From Salisediminibacterium beveridgei (GTDB lineage Bacteria; Bacillota; Bacilli; Bacillales; Salisediminibacteriaceae): a stretch of DNA of 64,000 bases. Positions within the stretch are counted from its first letter, which is position 1; every line of letters starts with the position of its first letter. Shown piece by piece: positions 8,841 through 17,994 of this stretch. The position numbers and the translations under genes are program-made. The notes beneath the pieces are model-generated. The model did not search any database. It had not been told where the DNA came from and saw only the letters and a list, made by a program, of their open reading frames with translations. The stretch spans positions 3,348,001 to 3,412,000 of the forward strand of contig NZ_CP012502.1 of the NCBI RefSeq assembly GCF_001721685.1. Reading direction: 5' to 3'.

Positions 8841-10247
8841 CTAGGAATTACTATTGGGTAAATATTTGCTAGCTGATTCTTTAAACTTTGCATCTATTTG
8901 TATAACTGTCGCTGGATTCTCACCTGATTCTAACCTTTTTTTGTGACTTTCCATTACTTCATTAATCCGGTTTGATGAACTCCCATTATCAATCAGCAAA
9001 AAAATTTTATTATCTGTTCCTTCAGACTTCGCATATTCTTCAATTTGGACTTCAAATCCATGAAGGGTTTTGGGATTAGATGTTAACTTGATCTCCACTA
9101 CCGTTTTATCTTCACCTCGACTAATTTTAAAATCAACTGGTCCTCTGCCTGCATTCGATTCTGGACTAATATCTATATCATTTATTTTGCAATAATAAGC
9201 TGCAATCCCGTGTAAAGTCTTTTGAATTATTTTCTCTTCATTCCGTGTATTAATTCCTTTAGAAAAAATAGTATACCCCTTTTGGTTTTCAATCCATTTC
9301 TTATATTCATTTATTATTTCTTTAGCTGATTCATAAGAGTTCTTCTTTGATAGATGAAGTTTTTCTTTTTCATTTGTGATGATGTTGATTAACCTATTAA
9401 TTTTATAATTTATATTCTGATATACATCATACTTAGTTACTTCAGTAGATTTATAATCGTCGATTACTTTACTGACAAGGTCAGGTTTCATGAAAATAAA
9501 ATCCTTTATGTAACTTTTTTTCTTACTAGATGCTAGTTTGCTCCATTCTTTACCTACAACTTCACTCATTTCTCTTTTAATTGTTTCATTTTCATTTACA
9601 ACCCTATCAATATCTTCCCAAGAGCTCGCTATAGGCAGCTCATGTAATATATCAATTGGAAGCAATAATAATTCGCAATCCTTGTACGGATTTATTAATA
9701 TCCCTGAATTAAATGTATATCCAGGATAATTATTTTCATTTATACCTACTTCTTCATAAATTCTTTTCGTGTATCTCACTATATCATCATGGATTAGTGT
9801 TGCTATCATATCACTTAATCTATCAGGCCCCACATTTTCTTCAAATAAACTCGTTAGGTGAAATATCTCCGGCTGATCTGATCCACTTTTTATAATCTCT
9901 GATGCATCTTTAACTATTTGATTACTAAGTTTTGTACCAAATCCAGAACCACCTTTTCCCTTTGAAAACCCTAAATTTATTCCTCTTACTTCGGAAAAAT
10001 CAAACATACTTACCGCTGATCGAAAAAGTTTGTCTTTAGTGTTATTAGATGCTTTCAACAATATACCTAATTTCATAAAATATGAATTGATGTTCTCATA
10101 TGAATTCTTAAATTCAGGAACTTCGGTATTCCTTAATCGAATTATATTAATGAAGAAGTTACTATCTTCATCCATAAGTGAATCAAAGACACCTAACTGT
10201 TCTAATTTTGAACCAAGATTCAATTCATCAGATACAAACATAGCCAT
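8841..10247 (-). CDS. PD-(D/E)XK nuclease-fold protein, putative stand-alone defence gene
   Basis: The protein has about 468 aa. The C-terminal quarter carries a restriction-endonuclease-like core, GRGPVDFKISRGEDKTVVEI followed by K. The Asp of PVDF and the Glu and Lys of VEIK fit the D-(E/D)xK active site, and a conserved Gln/Glu-rich helix follows. The N-terminal three quarters are mostly helical, with a glycine-rich loop (GFSKGKGGSGFGTK near residue 95), and match no family I recognise. The ATG at 10247 lies 6 nt after GAGGTG, and a GTG at 10256 is an alternative. The gene is AT-rich and stands between repeat copies. It probably cuts DNA or RNA in defence, but target and trigger are unknown. 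Confidence 0.65.
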   Translation of the reverse strand: MAMFVSDELNLGSKLEQLGVFDSLMDEDSNFFINIIRLRNTEVPEFKNSYENINSYFMKLGILLKASNNTKDKLFRSAVSMFDFSEVRGINLGFSKGKGGSGFGTKLSNQIVKDASEIIKSGSDQPEIFHLTSLFEENVGPDRLSDMIATLIHDDIVRYTKRIYEEVGINENNYPGYTFNSGILINPYKDCELLLLPIDILHELPIASSWEDIDRVVNENETIKREMSEVVGKEWSKLASSKKKSYIKDFIFMKPDLVSKVIDDYKSTEVTKYDVYQNINYKINRLINIITNEKEKLHLSKKNSYESAKEIINEYKKWIENQKGYTIFSKGINTRNEEKIIQKTLHGIAAYYCKINDIDISPESNAGRGPVDFKISRGEDKTVVEIKLTSNPKTLHGFEVQIEEYAKSEGTDNKIFLLIDNGSSSNRINEVMESHKKRLESGENPATVIQIDAKFKESASKYLPNSNS

Positions 10248-10296
10248 TGCTTTCACCTCATTTAAATTAAATATATATAGTAAGATACAATTATTA

Positions 10297-10322
10297 CCGG
10301 AGTGTGATGGGGGTCAGGCACT
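10297..10322. repeat. Palindromic dispersed repeat, right half only
   Basis: Only the right arm TGGGGGTCAGGCAC is recognisable. The surrounding AT-rich gap (10257-10495) also holds a 38-codon minus-strand frame that stops inside this repeat and may be a gene remnant. Confidence 0.65.
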
Positions 10323-10495
10323 TTTCTTCGCAATTTCTGTTAAATTGATAAACTCAAAATTTGTCTGTAAATCATCACTGTAGTAATCAAAAAGAATATG
10401 ACGCTTAAAATTATTTAGAGAAAATCGTTTAATTCAATAAGATTAATCATATATCCGCCTAAAATAACATTCATTCTTTATTTTCCATATAATAT

Positions 10496-10921
10496 CTATT
10501 TTATAACGAAATTTGCGCCTGACCCCCAATGCAGTAATGCTTTAGTGTAACGGGAGACTGGCTCCTCAAGCTCTCTGTTATTGATAAATTGATTGAAACT
10601 ATCAAACTGAGTTAAAAATTTGCGGTCAATTTTTGTGATTGTCGGGTCTTCTACGATTACTTTACCTTTATCAGTAATCCTGAATACTCCGCGTTTTACA
10701 GTTTCAATCAAAGCAGCTTTATATAAATACGTATTAGCCCAACTCACCCGGTTTCGGAACACTGCTTGCTTATCGCTCGGTAATTTTTCATTAATTTCTT
10801 CTTCCGACAATTGAAAATAGTCAGCCATTTCCTTATATAACTCTTGTAACGAATGCTCTCTTCCATCCTTTAAATATTGCAAAACTGGGTAAATAAAGTC
10901 TTGATATCCCGGAACTGGCAT
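10496..10921 (-). pseudogene. mrr: Mrr restriction protein, truncated after its N-terminal domain
   Basis: The first roughly 120 residues match the winged-helix N-terminal domain of Mrr-type modification-dependent restriction enzymes (MPVPGYQDFIYPVLQYL, RVSWANTYLYKAALIE, VFRITDKG). The family then needs a C-terminal PD-(D/E)XK nuclease domain, which is absent. The frame runs into a palindromic repeat at 10515-10566, which supplies the last residues (SRYTKALLHWGSG) and the stop. The nuclease was therefore probably lost when the repeat inserted or recombined. A start at 10921 or 10924 follows AGGAC. A truncated DNA-binding product may still be made. Confidence 0.75.
10515..10566. repeat. Palindromic dispersed repeat, copy 6, inside mrr
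   Basis: Arms GCGCCTGACCCCC and a diverged CGGGAGACTGGCTCC surround the core GCAGTAATGCTTTAGTGT. It forms the 3' end of the truncated mrr reading frame. Confidence 0.8.
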
Positions 10922-11150
10922 CATAAGGTCCTACTTATCAATCGACTTTCACATACGAATTCATACCTATATCTACTTACCATGAATTGATATATCAGCT
11001 ATAATTATACCATTAATTAACTCAAATTCCTCATAATTAATAATTGGATTCGTGACATATTATCAAAAAAAGACCGGAAGTTTCCTCCCAGCCTTTACAT
11101 CAAAACGCTATATGTCTTCCAATCGAAACTCTGCAATCTTTTTTAAAAAA

Positions 11151-11200
11151 GTGGCTTACCCCACTGTGTTGATACTTAACTGCGCCGGGGGACAGGCATC
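11151..11200. repeat. Palindromic dispersed repeat, copy 7 (diverged)
   Basis: A right arm, GCGCCGGGGGACAGGCAT, with a poorly conserved left arm, just downstream of the Z1 helicase gene. The gap 10922-11229 contains no other supported feature. Confidence 0.65.
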
Positions 11201-11229
11201 TCAATCACAAAAGCAAACTTCACCATAAT

Positions 11230-13404
11230 TTAAATAGTATCTTTTGCATAAATTGTAGATTCTATATTTAATTGAGATAACATTACTGGCCACCAGAATG
11301 GAGTGCCTCTCCATCCTTTATCTATATCACCATTTTGTTTTAGTAACATTACTGCCGGATGATCTATAGCAACCTTTCTCGCTACTCTTAGCTCTTCTTT
11401 AGGTGTGTCAGGAGCGTTCTCAAATCTACCTTCCGAATCAACTCTTTTTATATTTCTACCCTCACGTACAATTACCCAGACAAACTTATCTTTACTATCC
11501 AATGTTAAATAATCCAAAATAGAAAAAAATTCATCTAAATCCCACTCATAGCCATCCTCCATTTCAAGTGTTTCGTGGATGGTTGCTAGAACTTTCTTCA
11601 TTTCACTTAAGGGTGCTAAAAATGCATCATTGTCAATGACTTGAGGTGAATACTCCTTGATTTCATTAATAATTTCGGATAAAAAGTCTGTTTTTTTACT
11701 AATATGAGTCTTGTACCCACTTTGGAAACCGATTGGTAATATGCGCTTATGAGGCTTCAGTGTTACAAGGCTAGAAAGTAATATTTTGTTAGGACTACAA
11801 GGAACAATTTTATTCGATGTATCTTTCTGAATAAAAACAACACCTTGGTCGTTTCCTTTTTCAAAAGCTTCCCTTAGTTCTGAATCAAATTCATGGATTT
11901 TTTCCATGACATTATAAATCTTTCTAGTAGTATAAAATCTTGTAACAGCTAAATCTTCCATAGATCTTGCACCAAACATTCTTGAGTGCTGAAGGACAGT
12001 ATCTTGTTGAAAAGACTTCGGATTTCGACCGTAGAAAAAACCCGTTAAATTTCCAATTGTTATTCCTCTGTCTAGAATTTGCCCCCCAATAAAAATATTC
12101 ATTGGTGTTCGTAGTTGTAATTGTCCTGTAGAATCTAATAACTCTTCTACATCTTTGTCTGAATTCACCGTCGATACTACTACCATTTCCTGAATTAAAG
12201 CCTCATTAACTTCTTTTAAGATTTCATCAAACGAAGGTTCTGCAATAGGAACTAATCTAATTGATTTCATTAAATAGTTATATGAATCTTCAATCCATTC
12301 AACAAATAATTCATCATTATCTTTTACTAACTCAATTAAATCCTCTAGTATAAGATTAACCAATTGTTGTTGCCACTCATGTGCTTTTTTACCAGTCTCT
12401 GTATGAACAACCATTGAATATTTTTCTTCATCCTTTTTGAGATATCTTTGTTGCCACCTCCTTATACAACCACCAACAATAAAATTGATAACAGCCTGAT
12501 TTAGGTTATACAAATTTTTCTGTGTTAGTAAATTTTCCTTTCGAACCCGACGTAAATCCATTTTTTTCATAACGTCTAAATCATTTTCATTTATTTCCTG
12601 ATACAAGTAATATGCTGGTGAGTCCTCATTTTTTGATTCATCAAAGTAAAAATCACCACCAACATATTTATCATGAATAGGTACTAATTCCGTAAAAGCG
12701 GGTCTAACTGGTTCAAATTTAAGAGAACCATTAATCTCCCTTTCATCTGGTTGTAAATATAGCGAATATGGGGTAGCTGTTACCTGTAAAAATGAACCTT
12801 TACTAACATTCGCCCTAATTTTATCAATCTTTGAAGATATTATTTTCATATTTACAATATTTTTTTGGGAATTTTTTTCATAAGATACACTTGCAAAATC
12901 CGCTTCATCATCTATAAATAAAATATTCTTATTAATTAAGTCAGAATAATTTCCAAACAATGCGTCACTAATCCTGTCCATATTTCTCGTTTCTTTTTTT
13001 ACAACAAAAACAATTTTTTTATTTAATTCCCATTTACTTAGATTTGAAGGTAAAGTCATAATATCGTAAATTCGCATTTTATCACTTATAATCATTTCAT
13101 CAAACTCTTGGTTCAAACGAGCTATTGTTTGTTTAACCAAAGCTTTTGTACCTTTGGTTAAAATTATAACTACATCAAAGGCATTATCATAGGCTAATCC
13201 CATGATTCCTAGAAATGTTCTTGTTTTACCTGATTGGATTTTCCCTAATAACATTCCTGGTTTATTAGCAGATGTTTGCTGTTTCATCAAGTTGTTAACT
13301 GTGTTTTCTATACACTCTAAATATTCTTGCTCATAATTGTTTTTATCCTTTAAAAATTCGTAAAATTCCCCTTTAGTATTAAGTGTTAATTCGGATGTTT
13401 CCAT
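11230..13404 (-). CDS. Z1-domain superfamily 2 helicase-like ATPase, defence
   Basis: The protein has 724 aa. It shows a P-loop, GKIQSGKT (residues 54-61), a DEAD-like box in LFIDDEADFAS (near residue 170), a motif III-like LQVTATPYS, and a C-terminal motif VI-like QHSRMFGARS. Between these lies the segment IFIGGQILDRGITIGNLTGF, typical of the Z1 domain family. Z1 ATPases are known from modification-linked restriction operons alongside methylases and PD-(D/E)XK nucleases. Here the gene is transcribed alone, downstream of the type I system and upstream of truncated mrr. The start at 13404 has GGGAGG about 10 nt upstream. DNA translocation for a partner nuclease is likely but inferred. Confidence 0.8.
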   Translation of the reverse strand: METSELTLNTKGEFYEFLKDKNNYEQEYLECIENTVNNLMKQQTSANKPGMLLGKIQSGKTRTFLGIMGLAYDNAFDVVIILTKGTKALVKQTIARLNQEFDEMIISDKMRIYDIMTLPSNLSKWELNKKIVFVVKKETRNMDRISDALFGNYSDLINKNILFIDDEADFASVSYEKNSQKNIVNMKIISSKIDKIRANVSKGSFLQVTATPYSLYLQPDEREINGSLKFEPVRPAFTELVPIHDKYVGGDFYFDESKNEDSPAYYLYQEINENDLDVMKKMDLRRVRKENLLTQKNLYNLNQAVINFIVGGCIRRWQQRYLKKDEEKYSMVVHTETGKKAHEWQQQLVNLILEDLIELVKDNDELFVEWIEDSYNYLMKSIRLVPIAEPSFDEILKEVNEALIQEMVVVSTVNSDKDVEELLDSTGQLQLRTPMNIFIGGQILDRGITIGNLTGFFYGRNPKSFQQDTVLQHSRMFGARSMEDLAVTRFYTTRKIYNVMEKIHEFDSELREAFEKGNDQGVVFIQKDTSNKIVPCSPNKILLSSLVTLKPHKRILPIGFQSGYKTHISKKTDFLSEIINEIKEYSPQVIDNDAFLAPLSEMKKVLATIHETLEMEDGYEWDLDEFFSILDYLTLDSKDKFVWVIVREGRNIKRVDSEGRFENAPDTPKEELRVARKVAIDHPAVMLLKQNGDIDKGWRGTPFWWPVMLSQLNIESTIYAKDTI

Positions 13405-13624
13405 TTAAAAGTGTCCTCCCCATTCATATTTATTGAAACTCTCACTCACATAATTATTTAACTCTATCCTTATGAATTAGCACAGATATCTTCATCTATA
13501 TCTAAAATTAATACATCTGATTTCTCACGATATCTATATTTTCGTGTATCTACTCCTTAAAAAACATCAAAATTCGTGATCCAACTTAATAAACTATAAG
13601 ATTAAAGTAAAGAAGTAGTAAAAT

Positions 13625-16600
13625 TCAATTTGGTCCTTCTCCGTCCCTTAATTCACGGTAAACCTCATTCAAAATATCGTTCATCAGAAATTCTTTAAAT
13701 TCAGGGTCTTGCAAGATTCGCATATGAAATTCTTCATTCATATTCATCCTCGATATGACAGAATCCAAAAACGATTTTTCTGCGCTGTATTTGAAATTAT
13801 CAATGCTGTTGTTCTTCGCTTTTTCAGCCATCTCTTCCTGTTCTTTAATATCCATCGCAATCTGATCTCGAGAGAGTCTGTCCGCATCAGTAAAATACGT
13901 TCCGAACCTTTCATTGATACGCTCAATGATCGAAGACAAGCGCTCTTTTTCCTCTTCCGTTGATCCGGCTGTACCATGCTGGGCTGGAGACAAAGCCTCA
14001 CCGCCTTGCTGATTGAGCGAAATGCTACCTTCAAAAACTTTCTCATTTCTATAGTATTCCAACGCAACATCATCCGAAATATAGATCGGATCTTGCGGCT
14101 TTTTCGGCAACTTCTTTAGGAGATAGGTCAAGAAGATAAATCGTTTATGCAGATCCACGTCCGAGAACGGGCCGATCTGAAGCACGAACGCATACGTCCG
14201 AACAAACTTTGTTGCTGCCGACTTAAATGCTTCCTGTTCTTCCTCAACCAAGTCGTTTTTAAACCGTTCTACAGCCGGATCAAGGGAGGCATTTAACTTA
14301 AGCTGCATACGTGCATCCTTCATCGTATTCCCACTGTATTCAAGGTTTGCGACTGATTCAAGTTCTTCCTCAGTATAGACCTGCATGGCGTCTAACTCAT
14401 GCTGCAGATCATAGAGCATATTCGGATCGGTGTCTTCAGCCAAGGTCGTGACCTCATAGTACTGTTGGAAGGCCTGCTGAATCGTTTCAGGCTCGTTTAC
14501 GAAATCGAGGATAAATGTATCATCCTTGCCTTTGCACGTCCTGTTGAGCCTCGAAAGCGTCTGTACGGCTTTAATACCATCAAGCGGTTTATCCACGTAC
14601 ATGGTGTGAAGCAGTGGTTCATCAAAACCGGTCTGGTACTTCTCAGCCACGATCAATACCTGATAATCATCCGAATGAAACTGTTCCGGCAACTCCTTCT
14701 CGCTGATGCTGTTTAGATCCGGTTCCGTATACGATTCCCCATTGTCCTCAACAGTACCGGAGAAAGCGACAAGTGTCCGCATATCGGTGTACCCTTTCGC
14801 CTTGATATAATCATCAAAAGCAAATTTATAACGCACTGCATGTTTTCGGCTGCCTGTCACAACCATTGCCTTGGCCCTGTTATTAATTTTATGGCGAGTC
14901 ACATTACGGAAGTGTTCCACCATGATCTCTGCTTTCTGAGCGATATTGTGGGGATGAAGTGATACATACCTGGCAATTTGCTTTGAAGCCTTACTCTTGG
15001 CCACTTCCGGATCATCGTGAATCATCTTCTCGACTCTGTAAAACGTGTCATAGGTTACATAGTTATTCAAAACATCGTGGATAAAGCCTTCTTCAATGGC
15101 CTGACGCATCGAATAAAGGTGAAAGGGTCCCTTTTGGCCGTCTTCTCGTTCTGTGCCAAATCGGTCGATGGTTTTTGGCTTCGGCGTCGCGGTGAAAGCA
15201 AAGAATGAGATATTATCCTGATCACCGGTCTTGGCAATATGCTCAATCATGCGTTCTTCCGCATCCGTTGTCTCATGTTCTTCTTTCATACTTTCCTCAT
15301 AAGCTTCCTCAAGAGTTTTATCTGAAAGAATCGATGTCATCGCCCCTGAAGCTTTTCCTCCCTGCGAGCTGTGTGCTTCATCAATGATAACCGCATACGA
15401 ACCACGGTTAAACGAGCCGACTTCTTCTAAGATAAACGGAAATTTTTGCAGCGTCGTTATGATAATCTTTGTTTTATTCCGAATGGCCCCGGCAAGCTGA
15501 GCCGAGTCGCGATCAATTTTTGCGACCATCCCTGCTTTATGCTCCAGCTGGTACACCGCATCCTGTAACTGCTTATCCAACACCCTGCGATCGGTAATGA
15601 CAATGACGCTGTCAAAAACCGGTTCGTCCTGTTCATCGTGCAATTTCGCAAGGCGGTGAGAAAGCCAAGAGATGCTGTTTGTCTTTCCACTTCCTGCGGA
15701 GTGTTGAATCAAATAATTCTTACCAGCCCGATGCTCCGATACATCCTGTTCAATTTTGCGAACAGCATCCAGTTGATGAAAACGGGGGAAGATCACGACT
15801 TCTTTGGTTTCGATGATATCGCCATTGCTGTCTTTCATATCTTCTTTTTGGACATACACAAAGCGAAACAGAATATCCAGTAAACTGTCCTTTTGCAAAA
15901 TCTCTTTCCAGAGATACGAAGACCGGTAATCGTCTTCGACTGGCGGATTTCCTTTTCCGCCATCATTTCCGCGGTTAAAAGGCAAGAAGAAGGTACTGTC
16001 TTTACTCAAACGTGTTGCCATGTGTACCTCGTCGGTATCCACAGCAAAATAGACAACTGCACGGGCTTTAAACTGAAACAGTATTTCACGTGGATCACGG
16101 TCTTTCTTAAATTGCTCCATCGAGTGTTCAACCGTTTGATTGGTTAACTGATTCTTTAATTCTTTAACCACGATCGGCAGTCCATTCAATGACAACATCA
16201 TATCAATCGAATTCCGATTCTTCTGGCTGTAATACACCTGACGGCTGACGGTGAAGATATTCTTTTCGTAATTTTCAACGAGCGTTCGGTTCATGTCTGT
16301 TACCGGTTTGTTATAAGCGAGTTTCAGCGTAACCCCGTAATCCTTAATACCATGACGCAGACAATCAATCATCCCACGCTTTTTCAGTTCCTTATCAAGG
16401 CGACTCATGATCTTGAATTCATAGTCGTCTTTATAAGCTTTCTTGAGTCGTTCAAGGGATTGTGGCTGTGTTGATTCAAGAAATTCAAATAGCACATCCT
16501 GATCGATCGCCCATTTTTGAAACGTTTCAAGGGCTCTCCCTTCCAACGCCCGTTGGCGATACCCTGACTCCATTAAATGCTGTTCGATATTCTCTTCAAA

Positions 16601-16627
16601 TCCTCGTTCGCTATAATCGATACTCAC
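13625..16627 (-). CDS. hsdR: Type I restriction enzyme, R (restriction/translocase) subunit
   Basis: The protein has 1000 aa, the usual HsdR length. The N-terminal nuclease core is visible as NSIDMMLSLNGLPIVVKELK, giving the D and ExK residues near positions 140-160. The motor domains show the P-loop HSAGSGKT (near residue 310), the DEAH box IIDEAHSSQ (near 415), TATPKPKT, and motifs V-VI, including QTLSRLNRT. The C-terminal part is a charged helical region that would bind the methylase complex. It starts with GTG, overlapping the hsdS stop by 4 nt (GTGA), so translation is coupled. It translocates and cuts unmodified DNA when joined to HsdM and HsdS. Confidence 0.96.
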   Translation of the reverse strand: MSIDYSERGFEENIEQHLMESGYRQRALEGRALETFQKWAIDQDVLFEFLESTQPQSLERLKKAYKDDYEFKIMSRLDKELKKRGMIDCLRHGIKDYGVTLKLAYNKPVTDMNRTLVENYEKNIFTVSRQVYYSQKNRNSIDMMLSLNGLPIVVKELKNQLTNQTVEHSMEQFKKDRDPREILFQFKARAVVYFAVDTDEVHMATRLSKDSTFFLPFNRGNDGGKGNPPVEDDYRSSYLWKEILQKDSLLDILFRFVYVQKEDMKDSNGDIIETKEVVIFPRFHQLDAVRKIEQDVSEHRAGKNYLIQHSAGSGKTNSISWLSHRLAKLHDEQDEPVFDSVIVITDRRVLDKQLQDAVYQLEHKAGMVAKIDRDSAQLAGAIRNKTKIIITTLQKFPFILEEVGSFNRGSYAVIIDEAHSSQGGKASGAMTSILSDKTLEEAYEESMKEEHETTDAEERMIEHIAKTGDQDNISFFAFTATPKPKTIDRFGTEREDGQKGPFHLYSMRQAIEEGFIHDVLNNYVTYDTFYRVEKMIHDDPEVAKSKASKQIARYVSLHPHNIAQKAEIMVEHFRNVTRHKINNRAKAMVVTGSRKHAVRYKFAFDDYIKAKGYTDMRTLVAFSGTVEDNGESYTEPDLNSISEKELPEQFHSDDYQVLIVAEKYQTGFDEPLLHTMYVDKPLDGIKAVQTLSRLNRTCKGKDDTFILDFVNEPETIQQAFQQYYEVTTLAEDTDPNMLYDLQHELDAMQVYTEEELESVANLEYSGNTMKDARMQLKLNASLDPAVERFKNDLVEEEQEAFKSAATKFVRTYAFVLQIGPFSDVDLHKRFIFLTYLLKKLPKKPQDPIYISDDVALEYYRNEKVFEGSISLNQQGGEALSPAQHGTAGSTEEEKERLSSIIERINERFGTYFTDADRLSRDQIAMDIKEQEEMAEKAKNNSIDNFKYSAEKSFLDSVISRMNMNEEFHMRILQDPEFKEFLMNDILNEVYRELRDGEGPN

Positions 16628-17994
16628 TGGGAGACCTCCTCCGGATCAGATTCAACAGGAACATCATAATCACTGACATCGATTTTACCCGTAACAGCTT
16701 CGTAGATGAGGGACTGGCGGTATTCTTTGAGTTTAGAAATTTGCAAAAGAATCTCTTTCTTACTTGAAATCAGATGTTCACTTTGATCATCAATTTTTTT
16801 AACAATATCTTTTTGTTCTTTGATACTAGGAAAAAATATTGGCATGTTTTCTAATTCTTTAAATGAAATCGCTGGATAACTTACTCCTACAGATTTACTC
16901 ACAATATTCTCTACATACAAATTAGACCTCAATAAGTATGATAAAAACCTATCCTCCACCATTTTTTGAGGAGTGATAACTGCAAAACCTGTCGAGGCAA
17001 TTAAATTAGTTAAATCTTGGTCAATCCAAGTAATTGCTCTCAAATATGTTCTTACAGTAGAAATAAGTGTGTCTCCCTTTTTAACTACTCTCCTAGCTCG
17101 ACTTGGTGCACTCGAAAATTTATATTTTTCAATCCCAATTATTTCTCCGCTTGAATTAACCGAACCTATATCAATGTAATGTAAATCTAAATCCTTTGGA
17201 GTTGATTCTGACAAGACTTTATCATTTATTAAACATGTATGTTTAATCTTACTATCTTCCCAATGCTCCGGCACTTCTCCAATCCACTCCACACCTGAAT
17301 CCTTCATTTTCACATTCGGATCAAGTCCTTTTGTGACCGTCTCGGTGATGACTGCCTGGCGCTTTTCTTCAAGCAACTCAATTAATCGTTCTTTGTCGGC
17401 GATTAGCGTGTCGATTTCAGAGGTTTTTTGATTTAAATATTTTGAAATTTCTCTCTGTATCTGTAATGGGGGATATGGCACATATTCATTCATATAAGAA
17501 TTTATATCAAGATTCTGAATACCCGTTGTCTGTTTAATTGACCGTAAAGTTATTCGATGTGCATATAAAGTTGAATGCAAATACATAAAGTATTCTGAAT
17601 CCGCCAATTCACAATTTAATGTCATTTTTGCTATGAAATTAGCATACACAGCTGGCTTATTTAAATTATATCTAACAACAAAACCTACAGGTTGTTTATC
17701 TCCGCCTCCAGATTTTTCAATCAATAAATCTCCTTTTTCTAAAAGAAATTTATTGTTCTCAATAACATTTCTAACTGTTAAAGGTTTATTATCAATTACA
17801 AATTTTAATCTATTAAAATCTGCAACCCTTACACACTCAATGTCATTTTTATCTCTTTTTTGATCTTCACCCCAAACACCATTTTTAACTTTACTAATAG
17901 ATATTTTCAATCTGTTAATATTCCACGTTCTCGGAATTTCTCCTATCCATTCTAAACCTTCTTTTTTTATGAGAGATGAATTAATTTCACTCAC
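16624..17994 (-). CDS. hsdS: Type I restriction enzyme, S (specificity) subunit
   Basis: The protein has 456 aa with the two-fold layout of HsdS. Each half opens with a related motif (GLEWIGEIPRTWNINRLK near residue 13 and GVEWIGEVPEHWEDSKIK near residue 235). Each then has a target-recognition domain followed by a conserved coiled-coil spacer (IDTLIADKERLIELLEEKRQ and the C-terminal HLISSKKEILLQISKLKEYR). The recognition domains are much more AT-rich than the spacers, as expected if they are swapped by recombination. GTGA overlaps join it to hsdM upstream and hsdR downstream. It determines the bipartite recognition sequence, which cannot be read from sequence alone. Confidence 0.95.
   Translation of the reverse strand: MSEINSSLIKKEGLEWIGEIPRTWNINRLKISISKVKNGVWGEDQKRDKNDIECVRVADFNRLKFVIDNKPLTVRNVIENNKFLLEKGDLLIEKSGGGDKQPVGFVVRYNLNKPAVYANFIAKMTLNCELADSEYFMYLHSTLYAHRITLRSIKQTTGIQNLDINSYMNEYVPYPPLQIQREISKYLNQKTSEIDTLIADKERLIELLEEKRQAVITETVTKGLDPNVKMKDSGVEWIGEVPEHWEDSKIKHTCLINDKVLSESTPKDLDLHYIDIGSVNSSGEIIGIEKYKFSSAPSRARRVVKKGDTLISTVRTYLRAITWIDQDLTNLIASTGFAVITPQKMVEDRFLSYLLRSNLYVENIVSKSVGVSYPAISFKELENMPIFFPSIKEQKDIVKKIDDQSEHLISSKKEILLQISKLKEYRQSLIYEAVTGKIDVSDYDVPVESDPEEVSQ

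Noticed and set aside
10330-10435. Minus-strand fragment of about 38 codons ending in a half repeat
   Set aside because: Could be the tail of a lost gene, but no family, start or ribosome binding site is visible.
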